Shown: positions 7,967 to 16,632, numbered from the stretch's first letter. The stretch is DNA of 27,218 nucleotides from CAYGSN01 sp964352675 (GCA_964352675.1 CAYGSN010000027.1:1-27218), one strand, 5' to 3'. Program-made: numbers and translations. The notes: generated by a model from the letters alone, not told the origin.

Positions 7967-8724
7967 TTTTGGTCCTGATAGATTTTGAGAAGCCCTTTGA
8001 GGGTCAGATCATGATCAACATGCTCAATTATATCAATACTTTCCGAGAATAAAGGGGCCAGGCCGCCTGTGGCGATGACAGTCAGCTTTTCACCCAATTC
8101 ATCGGTCAACCCCTTGATAATTCCTTCAATCAGGCCGACATAGCCCCAGAAAATACCGGACTGGATGGCTTTAACCGTGCTTTTCCCAATTACCCTTTCC
8201 GGTTTTTGGATACTGACTTTGGGTAGCTTGGCCGCCGCGCGGTTCAGCGCCTCAACCGATAGATTGATGCCCGGCGCAATCACGCCGCCCGCATATTGCC
8301 CTTTGGAATCAATAACATCAAAGGTTGTCGCCGTCCCAAAATCAATCACAACCGCAGGTGTGCGATACACCTCACAAACCGCCACAGCATTCACCAGCCT
8401 GTCCGCGCCTACATCCTCCGGCCGCTCCAGATCAATCGCAATATCGACTAGGTCTTTTGTTACAAAAACCGGCTCCAAACCTAGAAATTTATGAGTGAAT
8501 TCAGTAAGGTGGAAATTCGACTCAGGCACCACGGAGCTGCAAATCACATCGGTAATCTCACCGAAACCGAGATCGGCAATACGAAATACCTCGTGCAAAA
8601 AAGCAGCATATTCATCAGCCGTACGCGCCGTCACCGTCCGGCAACGCCAGGAGTTCAGGATCTCCGCCCCCTTGCACACCGCAAAAACAGTGTTGGTATT
8701 CCCGATATCGATAGCCAGTAGCAT
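7963..8724 (-). CDS. coaX: Type III pantothenate kinase
   Basis: This enzyme catalyses the first step of coenzyme A synthesis, ATP-dependent phosphorylation of pantothenate, and belongs to the ASKHA fold. The 253-aa protein shows all type III motifs: DIGNTNT at 6-12, GADR at 106-109, DFGTATTFD at 128-136 and GGVIAPG at 146-152. No CoaA-type P-loop is present. The start ATG at 8722-8724 has AAGGA upstream and lies 11 nt after birA. The end overlaps the rnj start by ATGA. Confidence 0.97.
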   Translation of the reverse strand: MLLAIDIGNTNTVFAVCKGAEILNSWRCRTVTARTADEYAAFLHEVFRIADLGFGEITDVICSSVVPESNFHLTEFTHKFLGLEPVFVTKDLVDIAIDLERPEDVGADRLVNAVAVCEVYRTPAVVIDFGTATTFDVIDSKGQYAGGVIAPGINLSVEALNRAAAKLPKVSIQKPERVIGKSTVKAIQSGIFWGYVGLIEGIIKGLTDELGEKLTVIATGGLAPLFSESIDIIEHVDHDLTLKGLLKIYQDQK

Positions 8725-8735
8725 ATTGTTATTCC

Positions 8736-9452
8736 TTACAAAAACACATCGCCCGTGGTGATTTTAACGTGCCCGCTGCCGTCTTCCCTGCATAAAATCA
8801 AATGGCCGTTTTCATCAACAGACTCGAACGTTCCCACTTCAATTTTTCCGCCGATGTTCACGGAAAGCGGCGTTCCCGCACGATGCGCCTCATTAAGCCA
8901 TAAATCCCGGATCGGCGCAAAACCTTCTTCCTGCCAGAGAGAATATAATTGGCCATTTACGGCCAAGATAGAATCGCGCAACGCGGCAAGCTCCGCATTT
9001 TTTTTTACATAGCGTGAAACAGCGCTGCCCTCCGGGGGGGAGGTGGATATATTAAGCCCAAGCCCAACAATTACAAAATTTTCTCCCGCAATAGAATCTG
9101 CCTCGATTAAAATGCCTGCGATTTTTCTTCCCTCAATCAAAACATCATTCGGCCATTTTAAGCTCAGGAGCGAGGGCACCTTCAAGAGCGGCTTGACGGC
9201 CTGTGCCAGCGCCAGTCCACAGACAAAAGCAAGTTGTGGGGTTTCATGAATTGGTTTTGAGGGGCAGAGTAAAAAAGATAAATACAGATTGCCTTTCCCT
9301 GACACCCATTGCCGGCCGTGGCGGCCACGCCCGCTGCTCTGGCTTTCCGCCTGAACCGCTATGCCCTCATGCACCCTGCCATCACGCAGCAAGCCCTTCA
9401 GGACGTCCTGGGTTGAATCCACCGCGCCGTATTGTCGGATATCCCACTGCAA
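8736..9452 (-). CDS. birA: Biotin–[acetyl-CoA-carboxylase] ligase
   Basis: This biotin protein ligase activates biotin to biotinyl-AMP and attaches it to carboxylase carrier proteins. The 238-aa protein holds the catalytic and C-terminal SH3-like domains. Visible motifs are GRGRHGRQW (41-49, biotinyl-AMP loop), KWPNDV (99-104) and KIAGIL with the catalytic lysine at about 110. The N-terminal helix-turn-helix found in E. coli BirA is absent, so it should not be a repressor. It follows nuoN by 10 nt and precedes coaX by 11 nt in the same operon. Confidence 0.95.
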   Translation of the reverse strand: MQWDIRQYGAVDSTQDVLKGLLRDGRVHEGIAVQAESQSSGRGRHGRQWVSGKGNLYLSFLLCPSKPIHETPQLAFVCGLALAQAVKPLLKVPSLLSLKWPNDVLIEGRKIAGILIEADSIAGENFVIVGLGLNISTSPPEGSAVSRYVKKNAELAALRDSILAVNGQLYSLWQEEGFAPIRDLWLNEAHRAGTPLSVNIGGKIEVGTFESVDENGHLILCREDGSGHVKITTGDVFL

Positions 9453-9462
9453 GACTTTAGAC

Positions 9463-10977
9463 CTATCCTGCGGCAGGATTCAGCTTGAAAGGCGCATATT
9501 GCTGTATTTCCGGCACCTCGACTGCAACCGCGGGCACGGCGGCAAAGAGCGGCGCAGCAGCGTTTTGTGCACTGATGATAATCACGCTCGGCTTGACAGC
9601 AAACAGAATAATAAAAAAGACGCTGACGAACAGGATCGCCCGGCGAGCAAAAGGCTGGTCACTATCGAACGCATCAGCCGGCTCGTCAAAGAACATGACC
9701 TTAATAACACGCAGATAGTAATAGGCCGCAACAACCGATGTCACAAGGCCCAGCACAGCCAGTATATAATATCCTTCAGCAACAGCCGCCTCGAAGATAA
9801 AAAGCTTCGAAAAGAACCCGGCCAGCGGCGGAATTCCACTCATGGAAAACATTAAAATCGCCATGCAATAGGCCATGTAAGGATGATTGGCGGCCATGCC
9901 GCTCAGATCCGAAATCTTATACACGGCAATGCCGTTGCGGCGCATGGACAGGACAATCGCGAACACACCTGCACTCATCAGCATGTATATGATCAGATAA
10001 AACACCACCGCGCCCACGCCCAACTTCGTGCCCACTACAAGCCCGACAAGCGCGTACCCCATATGGCCGATTGAGCTATAGGCCAGCAGGCGTTTGATAT
10101 CCTCCTGCGCTATAGCCGCGAACGCCCCGAGCGCCATGGACATGACAGAGAGGAAATACAAAATCTGCCCCCATTGCTCGGTCGCCGCAGCGAATGGTTC
10201 GAACAACAGCCGGATCAAAAGCCCCAGTGCAGCGACTTTTGGAACAATAGCAAAGAAAGCCGTCACGCTGGTCGGTGCGCCCTGATACACATCTGGCGTC
10301 CACATGTGGAACGGTACGGCGGAAATTTTAAAGGCCAGACCCGCCAAAACAAAAACCAGCCCGAAGATAAATCCGACGGACGGGGTTTCCAAAGCCTCCA
10401 AAGCGCCGTGAACAACGATAAAATCGAGTGATCCGGTAAAGCCATATATCATGGAAATTCCGAATAGAAGCATCCCGGAAGACAGTGCGCCCAGAATGAA
10501 ATACTTGATCCCCGCCTCGGCAGCTTTTGGTGAATTGCGGTGAATTGAAGCCAACACATACAGGCTCAGCGATTGCAGTTCCAGCCCCATATACAGCGCC
10601 AGAAAATTATGCGCCGAGACCATCAGCATCATGCCTGTCCCCGCCAGCAGCATCAGAACGGGATACTCGAAACGCAGGATATTTTCATCCTTCAGGTAAC
10701 GCACGGACAGAGCCAATGAGACGATAAGCCCAAAGAGAATGAGCATCTTCATAAAGCCAGCGAATTTATCAAACACGAACATGCTGTTCAGCACATCTAT
10801 CGTCGTCCAGGGCAGGCTGAAAAGGATAAGGATAGTGATAAGAAGAGCACCAGCGGCGCTCCAACAGATTACTTCTGTTGATTCGTTGCCGCGCGACACC
10901 CCCACGATCAAAAGGCCCATAGCGCAGATAACCATGAAAATTTCGGGTAGAAGCGGCACAAGGTTGAAATCAATCAT
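9463..10977 (-). CDS. nuoN: NADH-quinone oxidoreductase subunit N
   Basis: This is an antiporter-like membrane subunit of respiratory complex I, one of three that form the proton channels with NuoL and NuoM. The 504-aa protein is hydrophobic over nearly its whole length, with about 14 spans. It carries the family signatures GLELQSLSLYVLA, IKYFILGALSSG (conserved TM lysine) and FKISAVPFHMWTPDVYQGAP. The ATG overlaps the nuoM stop (ATGA). It is the last nuo gene of the block and is followed directly by birA. Confidence 0.97.
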   Translation of the reverse strand: MIDFNLVPLLPEIFMVICAMGLLIVGVSRGNESTEVICWSAAGALLITILILFSLPWTTIDVLNSMFVFDKFAGFMKMLILFGLIVSLALSVRYLKDENILRFEYPVLMLLAGTGMMLMVSAHNFLALYMGLELQSLSLYVLASIHRNSPKAAEAGIKYFILGALSSGMLLFGISMIYGFTGSLDFIVVHGALEALETPSVGFIFGLVFVLAGLAFKISAVPFHMWTPDVYQGAPTSVTAFFAIVPKVAALGLLIRLLFEPFAAATEQWGQILYFLSVMSMALGAFAAIAQEDIKRLLAYSSIGHMGYALVGLVVGTKLGVGAVVFYLIIYMLMSAGVFAIVLSMRRNGIAVYKISDLSGMAANHPYMAYCMAILMFSMSGIPPLAGFFSKLFIFEAAVAEGYYILAVLGLVTSVVAAYYYLRVIKVMFFDEPADAFDSDQPFARRAILFVSVFFIILFAVKPSVIIISAQNAAAPLFAAVPAVAVEVPEIQQYAPFKLNPAAG

Positions 10978-12524
10978 GGCGCATACTCCCGTTGCTCGCT
11001 CTCTCTCCCGGCAGCAGGCTCTGCCGCTGGCAGCACTTCATTATTAATCTTGGCGTTATAATCCGCCACAAGGCGCTGTACACTGGGTGAAACCTTATCC
11101 ATCACCACCCCGGGAAAGACCCCGATATAGATCACGAGAAACGCCAAAGGCACCAGCAGGCCAAGCTCACGCATATTCAGATCCGGCATGGCGGCGGCGT
11201 CTTTGTGAATTTGCGGACCAAACACCACGCGGCGGTAAAGCATCAGCATATACGCCGCGCCAAGCACAAGACCGCTGGCGGCCAGGATGGCGATCGTCGT
11301 ATCAACCTGGAACGCACCCAGAAGCGCAAGAAACTCCCCGACAAACCCGCTGGTTCCCGGCAAACCGACAGACCCCAACATAAATATCATAAACAATGTT
11401 GCATATTTCGGCATGTTCTTAACAATCCCGCCATAGCGCTCAATCTCGCGGGTGTGCAGCCGGTCATAGACCACGCCCACGCACAGGAACAACGCCCCGG
11501 ATATCAAACCGTGGGAAATCATCTGAAAGATCCCCCCTTCGATCCCCTGGGTGGTGGCGGTAAAAATTCCGAGTGTTACAAACCCCATATGTGCAACAGA
11601 GGAATAGGCAATCAGCTTTTTCATGTCTTCCTGCACCAACGCTACAAGCGAGGTGTAAATAATGGCCATGATACTGAGCCAGTAAACCATTGGCGCAAAA
11701 AACTCCGTCGCATCCGGCAGCATGGGCAGAGAGAACCGCAGGAACCCGTAGCCACCCATCTTCAGCAAGACCCCGGCCAGGATGACCGAACCGGCCGTCG
11801 GCGCCTCCACATGCGCATCCGGCAACCAGGTATGAACCGGCCACATCGGCATCTTCACGGCAAAACTGGCAAATACCGCCAGCCACAGCCAGTATTGCAG
11901 GCCGATATCAACGGGGTTGGCCATCAGGGTCGGGATATCTGTAGTCCCGGCCTTGGCGTAGAGCGTCAGCAACGCAACCAGCATCAACACCGAGCCGAGC
12001 AGCGTATAGAGAAAAAACTTATAGGCGGCATACACCCGGCGCGGGCCGCCCCAAATGCCGATAATCAGGAACATCGGAATCAGCACGCCTTCGAAAAACA
12101 CGTAAAACAAAACACTGTCCAACGCGCAGAACGTCCCGATCATGAACGTCTCAAGGATCAGGAACGCCACCATGAATTCCCGCACGCGGGTTTTGATTGA
12201 ATCCCACGCCGCTAAAATACAAACCGGGGTCAGCAAAGCGGAAAGCATGACAAAGAACATTGAAATGCCGTCCACGCCCATATGATAACCAATCCCCAGC
12301 CCCTTAAACCATGTACTTTTTTCCACGAACTGGAACCCTGCATCAGCCGGATCAAAGCGCGTATACATGAACAGGGCAAAAGCCAACGTAAACAAAGAGG
12401 CAAACAGCGCAGCATGTTTGGAATTGCGGGCCACAGCCTCCTCCTCTCCACGCACCGTCAGGATAAAGAAGACACCGACGAGCGGCATAAAGGTGATCAG
12501 CGATAAGAGCGGAAAATCAACCAT
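10974..12524 (-). CDS. nuoM: NADH-quinone oxidoreductase subunit M
   Basis: This is the second Mrp-antiporter-like, proton-translocating subunit of complex I. The 516-aa protein has about 14 membrane spans. Signatures include FFEGVLIPMFLIIGIWGG with the conserved glutamate, YKFFLYTLLGSVLML, KMPMWPVHTWLPDAHVEAP and AYSSVAHMGF. Length and motifs are normal and no key residue is missing. It follows nuoL by 9 nt and overlaps nuoN by 4 nt. Confidence 0.97.
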   Translation of the reverse strand: MVDFPLLSLITFMPLVGVFFILTVRGEEEAVARNSKHAALFASLFTLAFALFMYTRFDPADAGFQFVEKSTWFKGLGIGYHMGVDGISMFFVMLSALLTPVCILAAWDSIKTRVREFMVAFLILETFMIGTFCALDSVLFYVFFEGVLIPMFLIIGIWGGPRRVYAAYKFFLYTLLGSVLMLVALLTLYAKAGTTDIPTLMANPVDIGLQYWLWLAVFASFAVKMPMWPVHTWLPDAHVEAPTAGSVILAGVLLKMGGYGFLRFSLPMLPDATEFFAPMVYWLSIMAIIYTSLVALVQEDMKKLIAYSSVAHMGFVTLGIFTATTQGIEGGIFQMISHGLISGALFLCVGVVYDRLHTREIERYGGIVKNMPKYATLFMIFMLGSVGLPGTSGFVGEFLALLGAFQVDTTIAILAASGLVLGAAYMLMLYRRVVFGPQIHKDAAAMPDLNMRELGLLVPLAFLVIYIGVFPGVVMDKVSPSVQRLVADYNAKINNEVLPAAEPAAGRESEQREYAP

Positions 12525-12533
12525 GACGTACTT

Positions 12534-14669
12534 TTACATCCCCTGCCCGTATTTGAAGAAAAACCATGAAACAATACCGATCAGGGCACCCATCATGACA
12601 AAAGCGTATTGATAGACAAATCCGCTCTGGAGCCTGCTCAGCGTTCGGGCGATCATGCGAGAAGCACCGGCACTTCCATCCGGGCCAAAGCGGTCCACCA
12701 CATGCTGATCCCCATGCCAGAACAGATACCCCAAAGCCTTCGCGTTTTTAACAAACAGAGCGTTATAGAGCTCATCGAAATACCATTTGTTATAGAACAG
12801 CTGGTAGAGATATTTGAAATGCTTACGCACCACACTGGTCAGACCTGGCTTCCACATATAGCCCAGATAGGCCAGAAGAATGCCCAGAACGCCCATTGCG
12901 ATCGGCAATTTCTTGACCCAGAAGGGTACGCCATGCGCGGCTTCTACCGTATCATTTTCCGGCAATACGCGCAAAGCACCGCCCCAGAACTCTTCTTTCG
13001 TCCAGGCGATTGTCGGTTCCGCCGCTTCTTCGACGACCTCATCTTCGATGTCCTGAAGCTCGTCCTCAAGAGCCACTTCGCCGTCTTCCGCAATATGAAT
13101 TGCGAGTTCCTCGACCTTATAAATCTCTTCCTTTATCTCTTCCGCCGCATCGTGATGAGCAACAACCTCTTCGTGATGCGCCTTTTCCCCATGATGCCCG
13201 GCAGACCCTACAAACCCGCCGTAAAACACAAATCCGGCCAAAATCGCGCCGGTCGCCAGAACCATCAACGGTCCGAGCATCACCGCCGGACTCTCATGCA
13301 CGTGATCCATAACCTCCTGCGATGCGCGCGGCTGACCGTGGAAGGTCATCAATATCAGGCGCCAGGAATAGAACGCGGTCATCAGCGCCGCCGCAATCCC
13401 CAGCCAGAAGGCCATATGGCCAAACCAAGTCTGATCGGCATAGGCGGCTTCAAGGATCATGTCCTTGGAATAATACCCGGCGAAAAACGGCAGCCCAGCA
13501 AGCGCAAGCGAGCCGATCCACATCATCGCATAAGTGATCGGGATTTTCTTCCAGATACCGCCCATGTGGCGCATATCCTGCTCATCGCTCATGGCATGAA
13601 TGACTGAGCCCGCACCAAGGAATAGCAGCGCCTTGAAAAACGCATGGGTCATCAAATGGAACATCGCCGCGCCATAGGCCGACACACCAAGGGCAAAGAA
13701 CATATAGCCCAGCTGGGACATTGTGGAATAGGCAATCACGCGCTTGATATCATATTGCGTCATGCCGATTGTGGCGGCGACAAATGCGGTCAATCCGCCA
13801 AAGACAGTTACGACCATCAACGCATCAGGCGCATATTCGTATAGCGGCGACATACGCGCCACCAGAAACACCCCTGCCGTCACCATTGTTGCCGCATGGA
13901 TCAAAGCCGATACAGGCGTCGGCCCCTCCATCGCATCGGGCAACCAGGTATGCAGACCGAGCTGCGCGGATTTTCCAACCGCGCCCATAAACAGCAGCAG
14001 GCCGATAACAGTCATCGCATGTAACTCGTACCCTGCGAATTCAAAATACGTCCCAGCCTGAAGCTCCGCATTTTCAAAAATCGTGGTGAAATCAACCGCG
14101 CCGAACACAACAAAGATCGCCATGATCCCAAGCGCCAGGCCGAAATCTCCCACTCGGTTTACAACGAAAGCTTTTTGCGCGGCGGCGTTGGCGGACGGTT
14201 TGTGGTTCCAGAACCCTATCAGAAGATAGGATGCAAGCCCCACCCCCTCCCAGCCGAAGAACAGCTGGATCAAATTATCCGCCGTCACCAGCATCAGCAT
14301 GGCAAAGGTGAACAGTGAGAGATAGGCCATGAAGCGGCCCTTGGCTTCGTCATGGCTCATATACCCGATGGAATAGACATGCACACAGGCCGAAACGATA
14401 TTGATCACGCACATCATCACGACCGAAAGTTGGTCCACCCGCAGCGCCCATTCCACCGCGAAATCGCCGGAGATAATCCAGGGCGCGAGGCTGAGCACAT
14501 AAGGTTCGTCTTTTAGGATAACATCAAAGAACAGAGTAATAGAGGCAAAAGCCGCAATGATCAGCGCCGCGCAGGTGACGAACTGGCAGCCCTTATCGCC
14601 CAGCTGCTTTCCGAACAGGAAGGCCAGGGCAAAGGCGAACAAAGGGGCGAAGACGGCAATCAGTTCCAT
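12534..14669 (-). CDS. nuoL: NADH-quinone oxidoreductase subunit L
   Basis: This is the distal proton-pumping subunit of complex I, with a long lateral helix at its C-terminus. At 711 aa it is longer than the usual roughly 610-660. Conserved segments include FFGWEGVGLASYLLIGFW, KSAQLGLHTWLPDAMEGPTP and AYSTMSQLGYMFFALG. The extra length is a hydrophilic insertion at about residues 490-553, first histidine-rich and then strongly acidic, before the lateral helix and last span. The ATG immediately follows the TAA of the 107-aa gene with no spacing, suggesting coupling to that gene and not directly to nuoK. Confidence 0.97.
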   Translation of the reverse strand: MELIAVFAPLFAFALAFLFGKQLGDKGCQFVTCAALIIAAFASITLFFDVILKDEPYVLSLAPWIISGDFAVEWALRVDQLSVVMMCVINIVSACVHVYSIGYMSHDEAKGRFMAYLSLFTFAMLMLVTADNLIQLFFGWEGVGLASYLLIGFWNHKPSANAAAQKAFVVNRVGDFGLALGIMAIFVVFGAVDFTTIFENAELQAGTYFEFAGYELHAMTVIGLLLFMGAVGKSAQLGLHTWLPDAMEGPTPVSALIHAATMVTAGVFLVARMSPLYEYAPDALMVVTVFGGLTAFVAATIGMTQYDIKRVIAYSTMSQLGYMFFALGVSAYGAAMFHLMTHAFFKALLFLGAGSVIHAMSDEQDMRHMGGIWKKIPITYAMMWIGSLALAGLPFFAGYYSKDMILEAAYADQTWFGHMAFWLGIAAALMTAFYSWRLILMTFHGQPRASQEVMDHVHESPAVMLGPLMVLATGAILAGFVFYGGFVGSAGHHGEKAHHEEVVAHHDAAEEIKEEIYKVEELAIHIAEDGEVALEDELQDIEDEVVEEAAEPTIAWTKEEFWGGALRVLPENDTVEAAHGVPFWVKKLPIAMGVLGILLAYLGYMWKPGLTSVVRKHFKYLYQLFYNKWYFDELYNALFVKNAKALGYLFWHGDQHVVDRFGPDGSAGASRMIARTLSRLQSGFVYQYAFVMMGALIGIVSWFFFKYGQGM

Positions 14670-14993
14670 TTACACCATCCTCATATGCGGGTGCAGGGCG
14701 AATGTGGTGCCGGGGTTTTGTTCCTCCAGCAGGCATAACAAAGGATGCGCAAGTTCGCGGTCAAGACAGGGAAGCTCGCCTTCATATAGTTTTTCGGGAA
14801 CCCCGATATTAACCAGAATATCCGCATCCCCATGATAATCCGCAGCCGTTCTTGCGGAAAAAAATTCGACACTGAGGTCCACGCCGTAGCGATGCTGCCC
14901 CGCACGCTCAAAATCTTCTTTGCCGATAGACAGCCTCCGGGCCACTGCCACCATTGTAAGATCGCGTATCTGAGGCGTTAAACCAACCATCAT
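14670..14993 (-). CDS. Unrecognised small soluble protein (107 aa) between nuoK and nuoL
   Basis: I do not recognise this protein. It has no signal peptide or membrane span and looks soluble: MMVGLTPQIRDLTMVAVARR at the start, then a mixed region with AADYHGDADILVNIGVPEKL, and a histidine/methionine tail (LHPHMRMV). Two cysteines lie near residues 80 and 86. The frame is intact and spans exactly the distance between nuoK and nuoL. Its ATG forms TAATG with the nuoK stop, and its TAA directly abuts the nuoL ATG. Such precise fit on both sides argues for a genuine translated gene. It could be an accessory or assembly factor for complex I, or an unrelated gene; only position supports the first. 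Confidence 0.8.
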   Translation of the reverse strand: MMVGLTPQIRDLTMVAVARRLSIGKEDFERAGQHRYGVDLSVEFFSARTAADYHGDADILVNIGVPEKLYEGELPCLDRELAHPLLCLLEEQNPGTTFALHPHMRMV

Positions 14994-15301
14994 TACCCCC
15001 TCAAACTCGAAATATCTTCCACGGCAATCGAGCCTTTATTGCGGAAGAACACAACCAGAATGGCCAAGCCGATGGCCGCTTCGGCCGCCGCAACGGTCAA
15101 AATAAACATCGCAAAGACCTGCCCGGACAAATCGCCAAGATAAGCGGAAAATGCTACAAAATTGATATTCACAGCCAGCAGCATCAGTTCGATCGACATC
15201 AAAATAACGATCACGTTTTTACGGTTTAAGAACATGCCAAACACGCCGATGGTGAAGAGCAGCGCAGCAAGGATGAGATAATGTTCTAGACCAACTTCCA
15301 T
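14993..15301 (-). CDS. nuoK: NADH-quinone oxidoreductase subunit K
   Basis: This small three-span subunit of the complex I membrane arm lies next to NuoJ and contributes to the proton pathway. The 102-aa protein contains MLNRKNVIVILMSIELMLL-like sequence (seen as FLNRKNVIVILMSIELMLL), with the conserved membrane glutamate. AAAEAAIGLAILVVFFRN carries the second conserved glutamate. Length and motifs are normal. It starts 3 nt after nuoJ and overlaps the 107-aa gene by one nt. Confidence 0.97.
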   Translation of the reverse strand: MEVGLEHYLILAALLFTIGVFGMFLNRKNVIVILMSIELMLLAVNINFVAFSAYLGDLSGQVFAMFILTVAAAEAAIGLAILVVFFRNKGSIAVEDISSLRG

Positions 15302-15304
15302 GTC

Positions 15305-15907
15305 CTAGGCCCCCGTTCCCGGTGTGACCTTGCGCACCTCAAAAGCATCTTCGGGACGGCGCGCAAATTGTTCAGAGACCTTCTGCCGCCGCACGCCGGG
15401 GCGCACGCGGTGTGTCAGCACAATAGCACCGATCATCGCGACAAACAGGATCAGCCCGGCAACCTGAAACGCAAAAATATAATCCGTATAAATAATGGCG
15501 CCCAGGGCCTTGGTATTTGAAAGCTCTCCGGCCGGCGCCGCCAAATTCGCAGCATAGCCTGGCGCGAAATCCCACACACTATAAAGCACGGCCAGCTCCA
15601 CCAGCAACACCCCGCCCAGCGCCAGCCCAAGCGGCACAAACTGCATCGCGCCTTTGCGCAGATCGGCAAAGCTGATATCCAGCATCATCACCACAAAGAG
15701 GAAGAGCACCGCCACCGCGCCGACATAGACGATAACCATCAGCATCGCGATGAACTCCGCACCCAACAGGACAAACAATCCGGCGGCGTTAAAGAATGCC
15801 AGAATCAGAAATAACACGGAATGCACGGGATTGCGTGCGTTGATGACACACAGGGCGCTGAGCGTTAACAATCCGGCGAAAAGGTAAAAGGCGAGAGCCT
15901 GTATCAT
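15305..15907 (-). CDS. nuoJ: NADH-quinone oxidoreductase subunit J
   Basis: This is a five-span complex I membrane subunit next to NuoK. The ATG at 15905-15907 gives 200 aa starting MIQALAFYLFAGLLTLSA, which fits the family. The open frame runs 57 nt further upstream to a GTG, but that extension (beginning RFLTGFRIAPN) is not NuoJ-like. The key segment GAEFIAMLMVIVYVGAVAVL is present with its conserved residues. No good Shine-Dalgarno is seen before the ATG. The gene lacks its usual neighbour nuoI, which lies 1.4 kb away beyond a plus-strand gene, so nuoJ–nuoN probably need their own promoter. Confidence 0.95.
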   Translation of the reverse strand: MIQALAFYLFAGLLTLSALCVINARNPVHSVLFLILAFFNAAGLFVLLGAEFIAMLMVIVYVGAVAVLFLFVVMMLDISFADLRKGAMQFVPLGLALGGVLLVELAVLYSVWDFAPGYAANLAAPAGELSNTKALGAIIYTDYIFAFQVAGLILFVAMIGAIVLTHRVRPGVRRQKVSEQFARRPEDAFEVRKVTPGTGA

Positions 15908-15926
15908 GAGTAGATATCTTTTATTG

Positions 15927-15955
15927 CGGTTAGGCGCGATTCGAAATCCTGTCAA
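15927..15955 (-). promoter_or_regulatory. Candidate promoter for nuoJ–nuoN
   Basis: A perfect TTGACA on the minus strand (15950-15955) lies 17 nt from TAACCG (15927-15932), a poor -10. A transcript would start very close to the nuoJ ATG, giving a short leader. A second minus-strand candidate is a perfect TATAAT at 16070-16075, which lacks a good -35. The 216-bp gap must supply a promoter here, because a plus-strand gene separates nuoJ from nuoI. Confidence 0.3.
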
Positions 15956-16002
15956 AAAGCGCACCCTCTTTTTCTAATATTTTCTGAGGTTTACCGCAAG
16001 GC

Positions 16003-16013
16003 TTGTCAGACAA
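16003..16013. other. Small perfect palindrome in the nuoJ/pagL divergent gap
   Basis: TTGTCAGACAA is an 11-nt perfect inverted repeat in the divergent intergenic region. It could be an operator for either gene, but it is short enough to arise by chance. Confidence 0.2.
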
Positions 16014-16046
16014 AAAAGCAATTAAAAGTCACAGTATTCTTTCATA

Positions 16047-16077
16047 TTGATTTTTTACTTGCATGCGTCATTATAAG
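16047..16077 (+). promoter_or_regulatory. Candidate promoter for the PagL-like gene
   Basis: TTGATT (16047-16052) and TTATAA/TATAAG (16071-16077) are separated by 18-19 nt in an A+T-rich stretch about 47 nt before the ATG. The element fits a sigma-70 promoter loosely. The -10 region also reads TATAAT on the other strand. Confidence 0.35.
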
Positions 16078-16123
16078 TTGGTCTAAAGTCCTGATATCTA
16101 ACCACAAATAAAAAGGGATTTAT

Positions 16124-16621
16124 ATGGTGAACAAAGCTCTTCTTTCAGTTCTGGCCTTGAGTGTAACCTCAACAGCTTCCCCCGCTCTGGCACAGAATAC
16201 GGGGCATGATCTCATCAGCGTCTCGGTTGGGTACTATGATATTCTGGATGATGATGGAGCAGCCGATTTCCGTGTAGAATACCGCCCTGATCATACGTAT
16301 TTCTGGCAAGTGAAGCCATGGGTCGGCCTGGAAGCAACGTCCGATGCCTCTGTCTGGGCCGGCGGTGGGTTCCTGATTGATTATGAATTCTCACCCAGCT
16401 GGTATGTCATCCCCAGCGTTGGCGTAGGCTTTTACGCACAAGGTTCCAGCGATCTGGATCTCGGCTATCCAGTTGAATTTCGCTCCCAGCTGGAAGTGGC
16501 CTATGAATATGACAGCGGCCACCGTGCCGGCATGTCGTTCGGGCACCTTTCAAATGCCTCACTCGATGATGATAATCCGGGTACAGAGGTGCTGAGCCTG
16601 TACTGGCATATTCCTTACTAG
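16124..16621 (+). CDS. pagL: Lipid A 3-O-deacylase, PagL/acyloxyacyl hydrolase family
   Basis: This is an outer-membrane beta-barrel enzyme that removes the 3-O acyl chain of lipid A. The 165-aa precursor has a signal peptide ending in ALA (cleavage near residue 23). Alternating hydrophobic strands follow, and the C-terminal aromatic residue (…YWHIPY) is expected for an outer-membrane barrel. The family active-site stretch FGHLSNASLDDDNPGTE is complete: H141, S143 and E155, with the same His–Ser–Glu spacing as the known PagL triad. AGGGA precedes the ATG. It is the only plus-strand gene between nuoI and nuoJ, and ends 3 nt from the stop of the convergent 232-aa gene. Confidence 0.85.
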   Translation: MVNKALLSVLALSVTSTASPALAQNTGHDLISVSVGYYDILDDDGAADFRVEYRPDHTYFWQVKPWVGLEATSDASVWAGGGFLIDYEFSPSWYVIPSVGVGFYAQGSSDLDLGYPVEFRSQLEVAYEYDSGHRAGMSFGHLSNASLDDDNPGTEVLSLYWHIPY

Positions 16622-16632
16622 GCTTTAGTAAG
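16614..16632. terminator. Hairpin over two convergent stop codons
   Basis: CTTACTA and TAGTAAG form a perfect 7-bp stem with a 5-nt loop (GGCTT). The structure contains the pagL TAG and the TAA of the opposite 232-aa gene. There is no strong T-run on either side, so it may be a weak bidirectional terminator or a coincidence of the two stop regions. Confidence 0.35.

Noticed and set aside
7469..7978. Plus-strand ORF (169 codons) opposite rnj
   Set aside because: It overlaps the conserved metal-binding region of RNase J on the other strand and shows no domain or ribosome-binding site.
11205..12200. Plus-strand ORF (331 codons) opposite nuoM
   Set aside because: The sequence is rich in H, Q and R, as expected for the antisense of a membrane protein, and has no family likeness.
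12609..13607. Plus-strand ORF (332 codons) opposite nuoL
   Set aside because: It is antisense to conserved NuoL sequence and has no independent support.
15908..15964. Upstream extension of nuoJ to a GTG
   Set aside because: The added residues do not match NuoJ, which normally begins at MIQALAF, and they overlap the candidate -35.
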